DNA of 64,000 nucleotides from Alicyclobacillus sp. SO9 (GCF_016406125.1 NZ_CP066340.1:1-64000), one strand, 5' to 3'; counted from the stretch's first letter, positions 49,916 through 59,481 are shown. A program made the numbers and translations. The notes: generated from the letters alone by a model not told the origin.

Positions 49916-49949
49916 GGCCGCTTGTGCATTCAGGCGGTCAATTTTTTTG
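49916..49949 (+). terminator. Terminator after the 114-aa gene
   Basis: GGCCGCTTG pairs with CAGGCGGTC (with wobble), then AATTTTTTT. Confidence 0.65.
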
Positions 49950-50043
49950 AGTCACTTAAAACTCGCTGCAGAGCGCATGGGATGGGATGATTTCGGAAAT
50001 CGTGGTATGATTACGGCAATTACTTAGGCAGGAGTTGTCCAGT

Positions 50044-50262
50044 ATGGATCCAGAACTCAAAGAGTTTTTAACCAGGCTCGAAACTAAAGTAGACCAACTC
50101 TCCGATAAGATAGATGAGACGAAGAAAATCAGCGAAGCGCTCCGTCACGGCCAGGAAGTTCTGGAGGCGAAAGTGACTTCTGTTGAAAAAGCCACGGAGT
50201 ATTTCGCCGAGCGCATTGGCGTTCACGATAAGGAACTATATGTACTTAAGAATGTAAAATGA
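50044..50262 (+). CDS. Small coiled-coil protein
   Basis: 72 aa almost wholly heptad-like (FLTRLETKVDQLSDKIDETK, then LEAKVTSVEKATEYFAERI). GGCAGGAG before ATG 50044. Similar short coiled coils occur in phage and plasmid cassettes (for example haemolysin XhlA-type), but this one lacks a membrane helix. Function unknown. Confidence 0.6.
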   Translation: MDPELKEFLTRLETKVDQLSDKIDETKKISEALRHGQEVLEAKVTSVEKATEYFAERIGVHDKELYVLKNVK

Positions 50263-50280
50263 AATGAGCCTCACCCTAAA

Positions 50281-50310
50281 AGGGCTGCCTTATGGCGGTC
50301 TTTTTTTGTA
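50281..50310 (+). terminator. Terminator after the coiled-coil gene
   Basis: GGGCTGCC and GGCGGTC pair around TTAT, followed by TTTTTTT. Confidence 0.65.
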
Positions 50311-50596
50311 TTCTGCGAAGCGTGCGAAAGCGCAGGATAAAGAGTGTGTACACACTCTCTAAAAAGCCTTACCAGGCTTGAATTTTCAATGTACATGGAA
50401 TCGCTCGAGCATGTACACAAATACGGAGAGTGGCGGAATAAGGGGATTAACCATGTACAGGGTCGCTTTGTCTGAATGGTATAGCGATAATTGAATCTTA
50501 TCACTATACATGAGATGGATAATTTATTATATTCATACGATTTCTCAAGAGGACATTCAAGGATAATGTGTAATGATTTGATAGGGGGAGATAAAT

Positions 50597-50806
50597 GTGG
50601 AAAATAAATATTGGTCTGCAGAAGTTATTGACACGATAGAACATGATGGTCTCACCTACGTCGGATATGTCCTCAGCATAGATGATATTACCGTAGCCGG
50701 AATCGATATAGTCGGTATTGAACACCACGAAGATACAAGTAGATCATTTAGGAACAGAATGGATGGTGAGAATTGGGTAAGAAAGGAGCTTGGTAACGTA
50801 AAGTGA
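50597..50806 (+). CDS. Unknown 69-aa acidic protein
   Basis: GTG 50597 preceded by ATAGGGGGAGATAAAT. Sequence YWSAEVIDTIEHDGLTYVGY and a histidine pair in GIEHHEDTS. No family recognised. Confidence 0.55.
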   Translation: MENKYWSAEVIDTIEHDGLTYVGYVLSIDDITVAGIDIVGIEHHEDTSRSFRNRMDGENWVRKELGNVK

Positions 50807-50913
50807 AGTGGTCTATTTGGGATGTATATGCATCGATCTATATCAGGGGAAACGAGGAAAGTTAATTTAGAAAGTCTCAGTTAAGACAAATTGGTCGAGG
50901 GAGGCTTACATGT

Positions 50914-50938
50914 GTGAAAAAATCTAATTTGGTTTTAT
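50914..50938 (+). pseudogene. Membrane-protein gene, 5' part, cut by IS1634-type element
   Basis: GTG 50914 with GGGAGGC upstream encodes MKKSNLVL before the IS. Removing 50939-53042 joins it in frame to 53043-53497. Confidence 0.85.
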
Positions 50939-53036
50939 CTCATCCTTGACAGCACCCTAGACCCCGCAAGGGATTGTAGGGGGGATTTTGCCCTACAGCA
51001 CAAATAGCCCCAAACGGATTGGGGCCGTAAGGATGGGATTCTCGTTAAACGAGTGTGCCTGAAGACGTGTTGCGTAGTTGGATTGCCTTGGCAGGAAGCG
51101 GGATACCCAGTGCCTTGAGGACCTCGCTTAGGTTCTGTGGTGGCGGTGGAACGCTGAGGAATTCTTTCCCGAGAAACTCGGCTTTCATCACGTGCCAACG
51201 CGAGAGGTCTTTCATGATTCGCTCGCCTGTGTACCAACGGTCATTCAGTTCCTCCAGCCGTTGCTCGCGCTCGTCTGCGTTGGTCATCTGCTCTGCTTCT
51301 TGCTCTTGCTGCGCCCACCCACGTCGGTACATCACTTGGATCTCTTGCTCGAACAGATAGGCAAGTACGCAGACGAAGATGTGCCCGCGCACACGTTTTT
51401 CATTCCAGTGGTACACCGGCCCTACATCCAGGAAGTTCTTGATCTCTCGAAAAGCCCGCTCTACGTTCATCAACGTTTTGTAGGAAGTAACCACCTGTTC
51501 GGCAGGGAGCAACGTGTTGGTCTTAATCACAAACTTTCCGTCGCGTAAGGCTTCTTTGGCGAGGGCCGCCTCATTCCATGTGTAGGAGAGCTTCTGTTCA
51601 CTGAACTCCACCTCAAGGAACCCCTGTACACCTTTTTTGGTGAGGATGTCACTGACTTTGAGCATGATGGACTGTGTACTTGCTTTTCGCCCGCGATGGG
51701 GCTTGTCCAACCACGTCTGGTAGTCCACCAATGCCTGTTCCGCTTCCTCCAATGCCGATGTGCGGAAGGCTTCATCCGCCTTCGCCTTCAGCGGATTGTA
51801 GCAGAGAATATAGCGCGCATCTTGCCCTTTCTCATCGTCTTCCACTGCAGATGCGGGCACTTCGAGATAGCTGAGATTTCCGCGCAGCTCAGTGTAGAGA
51901 GAGAGGTCACCGTACTGTGCCAATAAGGTGTCGCTAACCACGCGGCCACGTTTGTGGTAGCCCACAATATAGGGATACTCAAGCGCCGCCAACAACTCCG
52001 TGTTCTTTTTCGTGACCATACCGCGGTCTCCGACGAACACACATTGTTCAACGGAGAAGTCTTTCTTCAAACGCTCCAGAACTTCCTTGACGGTCTTTTT
52101 GTCCGGCGTGTTTCCCGCAAAGACTTCATGGGTAATTGGCAACCCATCCGGAGTCACAAGCAGACCCAGCTCGACCTGTTCCAGGTCCGGCCTGTGGGTT
52201 CGTGAATATCCATGCTTGCCAATTGGGCAGTGGTGGCCACTGAGGTGCGTACTGGTCAGGTCATAGAGTACAAGCGATAAACGAAAGTTCAAGAGGTCCG
52301 TGAGTCGTTGATAGATAAATGTCTCCAGTTCGGGCTTCATATCCATCAGGTGATCCAGCGCACGATAGAAATGTTGCAACTGCCAGGATTCACCTTCCTC
52401 CTCCGGAAGATACATGTCCTCAATCGTATGAAACAAATCCAACTTACTAGACGGATTCATCAAACGGTTACAGACCATGGCCTTTACATAGCGAGCTACG
52501 TCAAAGGTGACCTGACGGTCTTTGAGTCCGGTCTCTATCGCCTTGGTCAACCCAAGCTGATCCCACAAAAATTGAACCACGTAGGGAACGCCAAAAGAGA
52601 GGGTCGACTTGGGGTCAAAGTCCTCAATCGAACCAGAGGTACGGTTCTGTAGGAGCGATTCAAGGGTACGAATAAACTGCTCAATCTCTTGCTCAGAGTA
52701 GTTATCGATGTTACCAAGACTGGCAATCCGACGCTTTTTAACGGTTTTTCCCTCGCGATAGGACTCAACAATATGCATATACCTGTAGGTACGACCATCG
52801 GGGCGTTTTGTGGATACAACTTGTGCGAACACTGGGCTCACCACCGCTCATAATATTACCTACAATTATACAATATAAATACTTTTATAACAAGGAAAAA
52901 GTTATCCACTGTCCAAACACATTTTGACCTACATTTTTGAGCTCAAAACACAACTTATCAACAGAAAAACCGCGCAACGGCGCGGCTTCGGGATACTGAT
53001 AACCTACTTTTCCACAGCTAAACTGTCAAAGATGAG
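50939..53036 (-). mobile_element. IS1634-family insertion sequence
   Basis: 2,098 bp. Inverted ends CTCATCCTTGACAG (50939-50952) and CTGTCAAAGATGAG (53023-53036) differ at one base. A 6-bp duplication TTTTAT flanks it (50933-50938 and 53037-53042). One transposase gene on the minus strand. It splits a membrane-protein gene that is restored on removal. Confidence 0.92.
51045..52844 (-). CDS. IS1634-family transposase
   Basis: 599 aa, IS4-superfamily DDE transposase of the IS1634 type. Motifs: YDLTSTHLSGHHCP (first Asp), FVGDRGMVTKKNTELL (second Asp) and LMNVERAFREIKNFLDVGPV with the catalytic Glu (YREK-like region). Intact and of normal length for the family. Start codon at 52844. Confidence 0.92.
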   Translation of the reverse strand: MVSPVFAQVVSTKRPDGRTYRYMHIVESYREGKTVKKRRIASLGNIDNYSEQEIEQFIRTLESLLQNRTSGSIEDFDPKSTLSFGVPYVVQFLWDQLGLTKAIETGLKDRQVTFDVARYVKAMVCNRLMNPSSKLDLFHTIEDMYLPEEEGESWQLQHFYRALDHLMDMKPELETFIYQRLTDLLNFRLSLVLYDLTSTHLSGHHCPIGKHGYSRTHRPDLEQVELGLLVTPDGLPITHEVFAGNTPDKKTVKEVLERLKKDFSVEQCVFVGDRGMVTKKNTELLAALEYPYIVGYHKRGRVVSDTLLAQYGDLSLYTELRGNLSYLEVPASAVEDDEKGQDARYILCYNPLKAKADEAFRTSALEEAEQALVDYQTWLDKPHRGRKASTQSIMLKVSDILTKKGVQGFLEVEFSEQKLSYTWNEAALAKEALRDGKFVIKTNTLLPAEQVVTSYKTLMNVERAFREIKNFLDVGPVYHWNEKRVRGHIFVCVLAYLFEQEIQVMYRRGWAQQEQEAEQMTNADEREQRLEELNDRWYTGERIMKDLSRWHVMKAEFLGKEFLSVPPPPQNLSEVLKALGIPLPAKAIQLRNTSSGTLV

Positions 53037-53042
53037 TTTTAT

Positions 53043-53497
53043 CTGTTGTCGGACTAATTGTTCTTTTTGGGGCAACCGCGGGTTTTTATTATTACGCAAC
53101 TCACCCTCACGTCTATAAAGTCACAGGAAAAGGTGAGTTCCAAGCAAGTTTTACAGTTGGTAGCTTTAGCTTTACCAATCTGAATGAACAAACGGGCGGA
53201 AATGCAAACCTCGGTAGCACTTCCAGCTCTTCTGCAAACGCATATGTGGGCGCAGAATCCCATCTTCAAGGCATAATACATAACAATACTGCTCACACAC
53301 TTTATATAACCAGTATCAAACTTGAATGTTTTGACAGTCAACATAAATTGTTAGGTAATGTTAAGAGCAACTCAGATCCAATAGTGTTAGCGCCTGATGG
53401 CCAGCATGAATTTAATATTACGGATAACTCTTCTGGAATTCCGTTTAGTTTTCATCAAGTGGCTAATGCAAGTGCATATGTGGAATATCACAAATAA
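53043..53497 (+). pseudogene. 3' part of the IS-interrupted membrane protein
   Basis: Together with 50914-50938 this encodes a 159-aa protein: N-terminal membrane helix (SVVGLIVLFGATAGFYYY), then an extracellular beta domain (FQASFTVGSFSFTNL, a Ser-rich loop, ESHLQGIIHNNTAHTLYI). Probably a membrane-anchored FxLYD-like or related domain; the family is not certain. In the present state no start codon is available close by, so it is silent or truncated. Confidence 0.82.
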
Positions 53498-53612
53498 AAT
53501 TACTGGAGATAGGTAAGTAGGCCATTTTTCATACCTATACGTGGAGCGTTGAAATTGAATAAGGCAACGAGAGTAAGCTTTAGTCCCGTTGCCTTGTGAA
53601 GGTGGGGTTAAA

Positions 53613-54359
53613 ATGAAAGGACATTTATATACAGCTGAGGAGTTGGTTAAACAGTTAAGGCCACAAAAACTAACGCAGAAACTATGGAGATATATGGATT
53701 TCACTAAATTTATCAATATGTTAAGTGAGCGTGCATTGTATTTCCCACGTGCAGACTTATTTAACGACCGCCGAGAAGGCCTTCCTCCTCCTCGAAGTTA
53801 CCAACGAATCGAACAAGAATTAAGTACATTACCATCGCAAATAACCAAAGGGCACATGGAAGAATACCTCGAATATCACGAGAAGATTCGAAGATTGGCT
53901 TATGTCAGTTGTTGGCATATGAATGATGACGAATCTTTTTCCATGTGGCAAGCCTATGGCGCACGTGAAAACGGCATTGCAATACAGACTACATATAAGA
54001 ATTTTGAAAAATGTTTTCAGCAGTATAATGGGGATTTTATACTAGGAAAAATGCTCTACTTGGATTATCAGACTGATGAAATCACGCCATCAAGTCATGT
54101 ATTTCATTTCTTTCAAAAACGTAACTATTTTAGCTCTGAGAAAGAATTTCGTGCGGTATTGTTTAACATGAGAAAACAAGATGAATCCCTGGGATATCGC
54201 TGGACTGAAAATGGAGTCTACGTTCCAATTGACTTGCGCCGATTGATCAAAAATGTCTATATTCCACCATTAGCCCCAGACTGGTATTTCAACACAGTAG
54301 TTGCTACTCTAGCGAGATTTGGACTTAAAACGATACCAGTACAGAAATCAGGCATATAG
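53613..54359 (+). CDS. DUF2971-domain protein
   Basis: 248 aa. Matches DUF2971: LWRYMDFTKFINMLSERALY near the start, SCWHMNDDESFSMWQAYG (the conserved W..YG), and KRNYFSSEKEFRAVLF. ATG 53613 follows AAGGTGGGG. The family is widespread on mobile elements and has been seen near defence genes, but its activity is unknown to me. A terminator-like hairpin lies just upstream (GGCAACG/CGTTGCC). Confidence 0.85.
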   Translation: MKGHLYTAEELVKQLRPQKLTQKLWRYMDFTKFINMLSERALYFPRADLFNDRREGLPPPRSYQRIEQELSTLPSQITKGHMEEYLEYHEKIRRLAYVSCWHMNDDESFSMWQAYGARENGIAIQTTYKNFEKCFQQYNGDFILGKMLYLDYQTDEITPSSHVFHFFQKRNYFSSEKEFRAVLFNMRKQDESLGYRWTENGVYVPIDLRRLIKNVYIPPLAPDWYFNTVVATLARFGLKTIPVQKSGI

Positions 54360-54419
54360 AAATAAAACATTGGATGATATGTGGAAATACAATCATTAGA
54401 AATTTAAGTGAGGTGATGT

Positions 54420-55085
54420 GTGACGAAGAATAGTATATTTTCCACAATTCTCTTTGTTCTCCCAGGGATCTTAATGATGACAGTTGCTGATCACTTTGGA
54501 AAAGCTTCTGCAAAAAAGATGTCGGATTACGAAAAAACATTATTCGGAATTGCGTGGAGTGTCCCAATCATGCTGGTTGTCTGGCGCTTATACGTATGGA
54601 TACTACGACCGCACGTGGGACTTCAGACATTTATACTCGGGCTGTCACCTAAGTATCATGCAATTTGGTATCTTGGAACGGCATCTATTGTTGCGTTGAT
54701 AGCGGGATATATGTATGGGAAACTGGGTGTCTCACTTGTGGAGTTCCTGATTAATTTGTTACGTGGTAAAGACTCGTTTAGTTATTCCACATCGGTGTGG
54801 GAAACATTTTCCGGAAATCGTGAAGAAGCATTAATACGGGTTATTAACTTAGCAAATCCAACACAACCGTATTTAGGGACATTGGACCGCTGGTCTACTT
54901 CAACGGAATCTGAGAACGGGCTACTTCTAAAAAATACAGACGAGATGGTGCGACTGAACAAATATCTGCGTTACCCAATAAGAACGTACTACAATACAGC
55001 AACAAATACAGTATATGAGTATTTTACTTTGAATCAAGAAAAAGAAGCACTTAAAAAATTGCGGGCGGACAAAGGGTCATCTTAA
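54420..55085 (+). CDS. DUF6338-like membrane protein
   Basis: 221 aa. Three to four membrane helices at the N-terminus (IFSTILFVLPGILMM, IAWSVPIMLVVWRLYVWI, STASIV-like third helix) and a soluble C-terminal half with SVWETFSGNREEA. The layout fits DUF6338 proteins. GTG start with GTGAGGTG upstream, 60 bases after the DUF2971 gene, so they may form a unit. Confidence 0.7.
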   Translation: MTKNSIFSTILFVLPGILMMTVADHFGKASAKKMSDYEKTLFGIAWSVPIMLVVWRLYVWILRPHVGLQTFILGLSPKYHAIWYLGTASIVALIAGYMYGKLGVSLVEFLINLLRGKDSFSYSTSVWETFSGNREEALIRVINLANPTQPYLGTLDRWSTSTESENGLLLKNTDEMVRLNKYLRYPIRTYYNTATNTVYEYFTLNQEKEALKKLRADKGSS

Positions 55086-55100
55086 TCCGCCCATACTAAT

Positions 55101-55250
55101 TCAATTGTCTTCTTGAGTATCACTCTCTGTGTCCAGCTCCCGAATTTGCTCCGAAATTCTGTCTGATTCCTCTGTATGCTTTCCCCGGCTTTTCTCAAAA
55201 GTGTCTTCGTGTTTCACTTTTCGTTTTTCATTTTCCCCAGGCATCATCAT
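55101..55250 (-). CDS. Small highly charged protein
   Basis: Up to 49 aa; three consecutive ATGs (55250, 55247, 55244) follow GGGAGGT, with 55244 best spaced. Sequence MPGENEKRKVKHEDTFEKS then acidic DTESDTQEDN. Resembles small charged spore-type or stress proteins in composition only. Confidence 0.5.
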   Translation of the reverse strand: MMMPGENEKRKVKHEDTFEKSRGKHTEESDRISEQIRELDTESDTQEDN

Positions 55251-55706
55251 ACCTCCCATAAAATAAAAAAACTTACAAACTTACAGTTTATAATACACGT
55301 TCTACTACATACTTTGTAAAAATTAAGGCTTAACTTAGTCTCACTCTCACCACACTACCAGCCCACTCCTACACTCAAGTCCGATATTGGCAGCAGCGTT
55401 ATCGGTAAACAGTGAGCCCTCTTGAATATAGCGTAGCACCATTAAAACACTGTGGTGTCCTGTTTCCAAGGACGTCGCTATGGCACGGGAAGATTTTAAA
55501 ACAGTGCCGATTAGTGCGAAACGTACACGCATTCGCAGAGTTGACTTTCTGGAATGGCTGGTACGGCTATCCGGATAACTGAGAGTAGATGTAGAGATGT
55601 AGCAAGGCACAAGTTTAATATTATATCACGAGGAAGCCGATTTGTTGTAGATAATCCCAGTAGTTGCAAAACGTTAAGTCATACCACTTGAACAGGAGGT
55701 GACGAC
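55251..55706. other. Region with one broken HTH fragment
   Basis: No intact gene. The one recognisable piece is the excisionase-like fragment at 55435-55578; the remainder shows no coding or strong structural signal. The 3' end contains the ribosome site of the IS21-interrupted gene. Confidence 0.4.
55435..55578 (+). pseudogene. Excisionase-like HTH fragment
   Basis: The frame ending at 55578 reads VSKDVAMAREDFKTVPISAK then RTRIRRVDFLEWLVRLSG, the second half of an HTH_17/excisionase domain. The upstream half is missing or frameshifted, and there is no start signal. Confidence 0.4.
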
Positions 55707-55756
55707 ATGCAAGCAGAGACTAAAGAAAGAGTGGTATTCAGCGAAGAGGTATCGGC
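55707..55756 (+). pseudogene. 51-codon gene, 5' part, cut by IS21 element
   Basis: ATG 55707 with AGGAGGT upstream: MQAETKERVVFSEEVS, then the IS. Continues at 58343 after removal of the IS and one TCGGC copy. Confidence 0.85.
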
Positions 55757-55969
55757 TGTGTTCGTCAAGCGAAATGTTGACCACCTTGCTAACCGAATTA
55801 TTGACCACCCTGAGTAGAACTGCTCCGGCTATGAATAGACTCTCGTAGCCAGTGTTGTCAAGTGTCGAGTTACTTGTTGTTAAAAAGAAAGAGCGTCTGT
55901 GCTTGCATCGGCTCGTTCCTGGGATACTGTATTGTTTTCACTCTTCTCACTAGAGCCCTTCTGCCATCC

Positions 55970-56746
55970 TCATTGTTCCACCCCCGACACAGTCATCTGT
56001 TGTCGACTCTGGCTCTCTCGAAATCTAAAAGATTCCCCCTCAAACAGTAGAATATGAGAGTGATGAGTAAGCCTGTCCAACAGCGCTGTTGTCAGCGTTG
56101 CATCATGGAAAACGTCTGTCCAGCGGGCGAATTCAAGGTTCGTTGTAATCAGAAGACTCCCCTTTTCATAGCGATGCGCACAGAATTGAAACAGCAATGG
56201 TCCGCCTTGTTCTAACGAAACGTACCCGAGTTCGTCCAAAATGACGAGGTCAAACTTGTCCCAAGTACGCAGGTATCGAGGCAATCTGTACTCAGACTCT
56301 GCCTGCAGAAGTTCTTGGATAAGCTGCATTACAGAGATGAATCGAACACGGTAGCCTGCTGTAATCGCAGCCATACCAAGCGCAATCGACATGTGCGTCT
56401 TGCCCGTTCCAGAACCACCCATGCAAACAACATTCTCTTTATCTCGAATAAACTGTCCCTCAGCGAGACCTACAATCTTTGCTTTAGGCAATGCTGGTAT
56501 AGCTGAGAAGTCGAAATCCTGCAGCGTCTTTTGAGCGGGAAACTTGGCTTGCCGTGTGTAAGTTAGCAATCGGTTCTGTTGCCTGGATGTAGCTTCTTCG
56601 GAAAGGCAGGCTGAAAGAAATTGAAGGGCTGAGTGGTTCTTGTCTATCGCCTCTCTCGCTAATGCTGCATAGGCTTTACGCAGTCCTGGCATTTTCAGTT
56701 CCTTGCAGTGAATATCAATCATGGCGCTGTAAATTTCCTCACTCAT
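55970..56746 (-). CDS. istB: IstB-like ATPase of IS21
   Basis: 258 aa AAA+ helper ATPase. Walker A CMGGSGTGKTHMSIALG and Walker B FDLVILDELGYV are intact. IstB stimulates IstA-driven transposition and selects targets. Its ATG overlaps the istA stop (TAATG). Confidence 0.94.
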   Translation of the reverse strand: MSEEIYSAMIDIHCKELKMPGLRKAYAALAREAIDKNHSALQFLSACLSEEATSRQQNRLLTYTRQAKFPAQKTLQDFDFSAIPALPKAKIVGLAEGQFIRDKENVVCMGGSGTGKTHMSIALGMAAITAGYRVRFISVMQLIQELLQAESEYRLPRYLRTWDKFDLVILDELGYVSLEQGGPLLFQFCAHRYEKGSLLITTNLEFARWTDVFHDATLTTALLDRLTHHSHILLFEGESFRFRESQSRQQMTVSGVEQ

Positions 56747-58215
56747 TAGTGAATCACCCGTTTCGTCAGGGAATCGTATCGTGCAGGATTCTGTTTCATC
56801 GTCCGAAATTGTTTGAGTTCATCTGGCACCGTGAATACAGAGGCTGCGGCGTCCATAGGGAGGAGCTTGGCACGGATTTGATCGGCGGTGACGACATCTG
56901 GACCAATGTCTTCAATGGCACGCAATATGTCCTGGGGAGAAAACGTCCGATGTAGTTGTAGAATCGCAACAAAGTCTTTGTACCCATCCATACGGGTTGC
57001 TGTCATTCTACGACGGATACGTTGGTATACTTCTGGTAATTGACGGACAACAGCGGCGTGCGTGGCAGCATGGGGCTTGTAGGCTAAGACGGGGAGGTAA
57101 TGGTCTAATTCCAGAAATGTCTCATTCCTATCGTGGCAACGGACGTGCGTGGCTACCACTCTCTCCCGGTCCAGCACTTCTATGCGCTCGGCGTATGCCA
57201 TGAGCGTCAAAGTCTTGCCCACATAGATGCTGGGCACAGAATATCGATTGCGTTCAAAGTTTACGAGACAGAGTTTGTTTACAACCACAGGATGGGCTGT
57301 GGCACAACGATAAGGGTGTGTGGGAAGCGGGCGCAGTGCCAACTGTTCCTGCTCCCACTCAGACCAGCGCTTGTCTCGCTGTTTGGTGCACCAATCTAGA
57401 AGTTGGGCGTTCAGCGCATCTAAGTCCGGTACGTCTGGAACTGGGACGCAAGTGTTGCGACGAACATAACCGACGCTGTTTTCTACGCCTCCCTTTTCAT
57501 GTGGCTCCCCGGGTCGGCAGAAGTCACTGTCAAAGAGGTAGTGTGCTCGTAGACTGGACAGAAGCTGATGTTCCTCTCTCAAAGGTCCCGCTAAGATCTT
57601 CGTGACTGCAGTCTTGGGATTGTCATAACGGACATCCCCAGGCACGCCCCCGAACCATTCAAAAGCCAAGCGATGCCCTTCTAAAAACGCTTCCAGTTTT
57701 TCTGTGTGAAAAGCATGAGCAAAAGGAACACCACTACTGCGCATCCGCATGACAAATATACAGACTTTCTTTGTCTCGTTGCCTAGTTTTATAACAACAT
57801 GACCAAAGTCGACTTCCGCTAGTTCGCCCGCATCAGCTGTCAGTGGAATAAAGGCTTCTTTCTTCTTATTGCGGATACGAGCTACCCAGTGGCGGACGGT
57901 GGATTCAGCAGCAGTAAACTCCTCCGGATACTCCTCTTTAAGGCGTTCATGAATTCTGGCTGATGTATGCCGCTGCTTCTTTGGGACGCTAGGCGCTTCA
58001 TCTTCACGCAGCCAAGTTTCAATGATTGGTAGCCATTGTTCCATCACCGGACGAGGACGAGGCTTCGTCAATGTGTACTGTGGAATCTCCGAATTTTTCA
58101 ACATCTTACGCACCGTTTGGCGAGCAACTTTACAGCTCTTACTAATTTCCCGAATAGACCAACCCTCAACATAGTGCTTTTTCCTGATATACTCTTTATC
58201 GACCATCCCGTACAT
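56746..58215 (-). CDS. istA: IstA transposase of IS21
   Basis: 489 aa. N-terminal helix-turn-helix (WSIREISKSCKVARQTVRKM) and DDE core: AEVDFGHVVIKL, GDVRYDNPKTAV and EPHEKGGVENSVGYVRRN. Intact and of normal length. Confidence 0.95.
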   Translation of the reverse strand: MYGMVDKEYIRKKHYVEGWSIREISKSCKVARQTVRKMLKNSEIPQYTLTKPRPRPVMEQWLPIIETWLREDEAPSVPKKQRHTSARIHERLKEEYPEEFTAAESTVRHWVARIRNKKKEAFIPLTADAGELAEVDFGHVVIKLGNETKKVCIFVMRMRSSGVPFAHAFHTEKLEAFLEGHRLAFEWFGGVPGDVRYDNPKTAVTKILAGPLREEHQLLSSLRAHYLFDSDFCRPGEPHEKGGVENSVGYVRRNTCVPVPDVPDLDALNAQLLDWCTKQRDKRWSEWEQEQLALRPLPTHPYRCATAHPVVVNKLCLVNFERNRYSVPSIYVGKTLTLMAYAERIEVLDRERVVATHVRCHDRNETFLELDHYLPVLAYKPHAATHAAVVRQLPEVYQRIRRRMTATRMDGYKDFVAILQLHRTFSPQDILRAIEDIGPDVVTADQIRAKLLPMDAAASVFTVPDELKQFRTMKQNPARYDSLTKRVIH

Positions 58216-58342
58216 TCCTTTCCTCCTGTCCGCCTAACGTTACCCAACTACAGCGTACAGGAACTGGATTGAGGGGTGGTCAACTTTTTGGTTGTCAAGG
58301 TACCTCCACGTGGTCAACTTTTATATTAGCGAACACATCGGC

Positions 58343-58448
58343 CCTTATCATTCCGATCCTCCTCCGTGGATTAGCACGCAGGAGAAAGCGTCTGGCGCAG
58401 CAAGCGCGGGAGCAGAGGGAACAGGAGACTAGTAGCCGCATAGAATAA
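58343..58448 (+). pseudogene. 3' part of the IS21-interrupted gene
   Basis: Joined to 55707-55756 it gives a 51-aa protein with SALIIPILLRGLARRRKRLA and a Gln/Glu-rich end, a small amphipathic or membrane-associated basic protein. Function unknown. Confidence 0.82.
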
Positions 58449-58788
58449 GTGCTTTGGTATCCTAGAAGGATTCGCTAAAATGGTTGGTCTGAGGGCCTCA
58501 ATTTTATTCAGAGACATCAAGGAGTATATTGCCATTCTTACTCAGACCTCAAAATTGGGGGTTGATCAATTCTTCACCGCAAGTAGGTATCAAGCAGGTA
58601 CTTGCAGACGTTACCTTCGCTATAATCCCCGCATTAATATGACATGGGAAAAGGCAGCGTGTATAGGTGTACGCTGCCTTAACCACAGTTACCGCAATAT
58701 TTCTAAATGGAGGCAATGCAAGAATATCGAACTTCATGTAACCCGTCGATAATCTTCTGTGTGAAGAATTTACGAAAGGAGAATTGGA
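58449..58788. other. Gene-free segment with strong hairpin
   Basis: AAGGCAGCGT (58651-58660) and ACGCTGCCTT (58671-58680) pair perfectly; on the minus strand it is followed by TTCCC after CCTTTT, so it could terminate leftward transcripts. An open frame of 90 codons here lacks a ribosome site and protein-like composition. Confidence 0.5.
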
Positions 58789-58938
58789 ATGACTGAGTGT
58801 GAACGACTAGGCGTTCATTGCACCAACGAACCAAGCGAAGAAGCGCTAGATAATTTTTGGAAGATCGCAGCTCGTATCGCGATGAGATACGCAAAAGAGG
58901 AATTACAGCGTGAACGAGAGATGAAGCAAGAAGCCTAA
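58789..58938 (+). CDS. Small unknown protein
   Basis: 49 aa: MTECERLGVHCTNEPSEEAL, then a charged helix IAARIAMRYAKEELQRERE. AAAGGAGAATTGG precedes ATG 58789. Upstream of a Rha-like gene, likely the same phage-derived cassette. Confidence 0.6.
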   Translation: MTECERLGVHCTNEPSEEALDNFWKIAARIAMRYAKEELQREREMKQEA

Positions 58939-59013
58939 CAACTGCATAGGGTACGTGCTTCGGCACTACCCGAGGAAAAAGTTAGACAAGCCTATGTGAG
59001 AGGAGATGCAGTA

Positions 59014-59481
59014 ATGAACGAACGCAGGATTGTAGCACGCGGTGGCAAATTTGTTGCAGATAGTCGGGAAGTTGCAAGAGTGACGGAAACGAGACACCAC
59101 AACCTCATTGCAAAGATAGACGGCTTTGTAAAAGTCCTTGTTACTGACCTTAACTTTAAGGTGAGTGACTTCTTCCTCGAAACGAGTTACCAAGACACCA
59201 CCGGACGTACCTTGAAGCGCTACGACATCACGCGCAAAGGTTGCGACATGGTTGCAAACAAGACGACCAGAGGGAAAGAGAGTTGCAACTCAAGCCTACG
59301 AGCAATGAGCTTTTCCCCGATTCTGGGGAGAAGTGATATGGCCATGTGGCTGAGACATTGGCGGTTCCGCTTTTTGCGTATTCGCGATGAGTCCAGCTTT
59401 GGATCCACCTGTTCTATTGCTTATGGAACTATTACCCATTTCGGTGGTCCCATTTATCGCAGGAACAAGAGAGAGTTGTGA
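59014..59481 (+). CDS. Truncated Rha-family phage regulator
   Basis: 155 aa. The first 85 residues match the Rha domain (FVADSREVARVTETRHHNLI, then SYQDTTGRTLKRYDITRKGC and DMVANKTT). After NKTT the expected continuation is found only in another frame (EELQLKPTSN-like), so the rest, rich in Arg and Ser, is probably out of frame. ATG 59014 follows GAGAGGAGATGCAGTA. Likely a decayed gene. Confidence 0.7.
   Translation: MNERRIVARGGKFVADSREVARVTETRHHNLIAKIDGFVKVLVTDLNFKVSDFFLETSYQDTTGRTLKRYDITRKGCDMVANKTTRGKESCNSSLRAMSFSPILGRSDMAMWLRHWRFRFLRIRDESSFGSTCSIAYGTITHFGGPIYRRNKREL

Larger units (their letters stand above)
55757..58337 (-). mobile_element. IS21-family insertion sequence
   Basis: 2,581 bp, ends TGTGTTCG (55757-55764) and CGAACACA (58330-58337), with a 5-bp duplication TCGGC (55752-55756 and 58338-58342). 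Internal copies of TTGACCAC near both ends (about 55777, 55802, 58275, 58312) are the multiple transposase sites typical of IS21. It carries istA and istB. Confidence 0.92.

Noticed and set aside
58480-58752. 90-codon frame
   Set aside because: Contains a perfect 10-bp hairpin, no ribosome site, no protein-like pattern.
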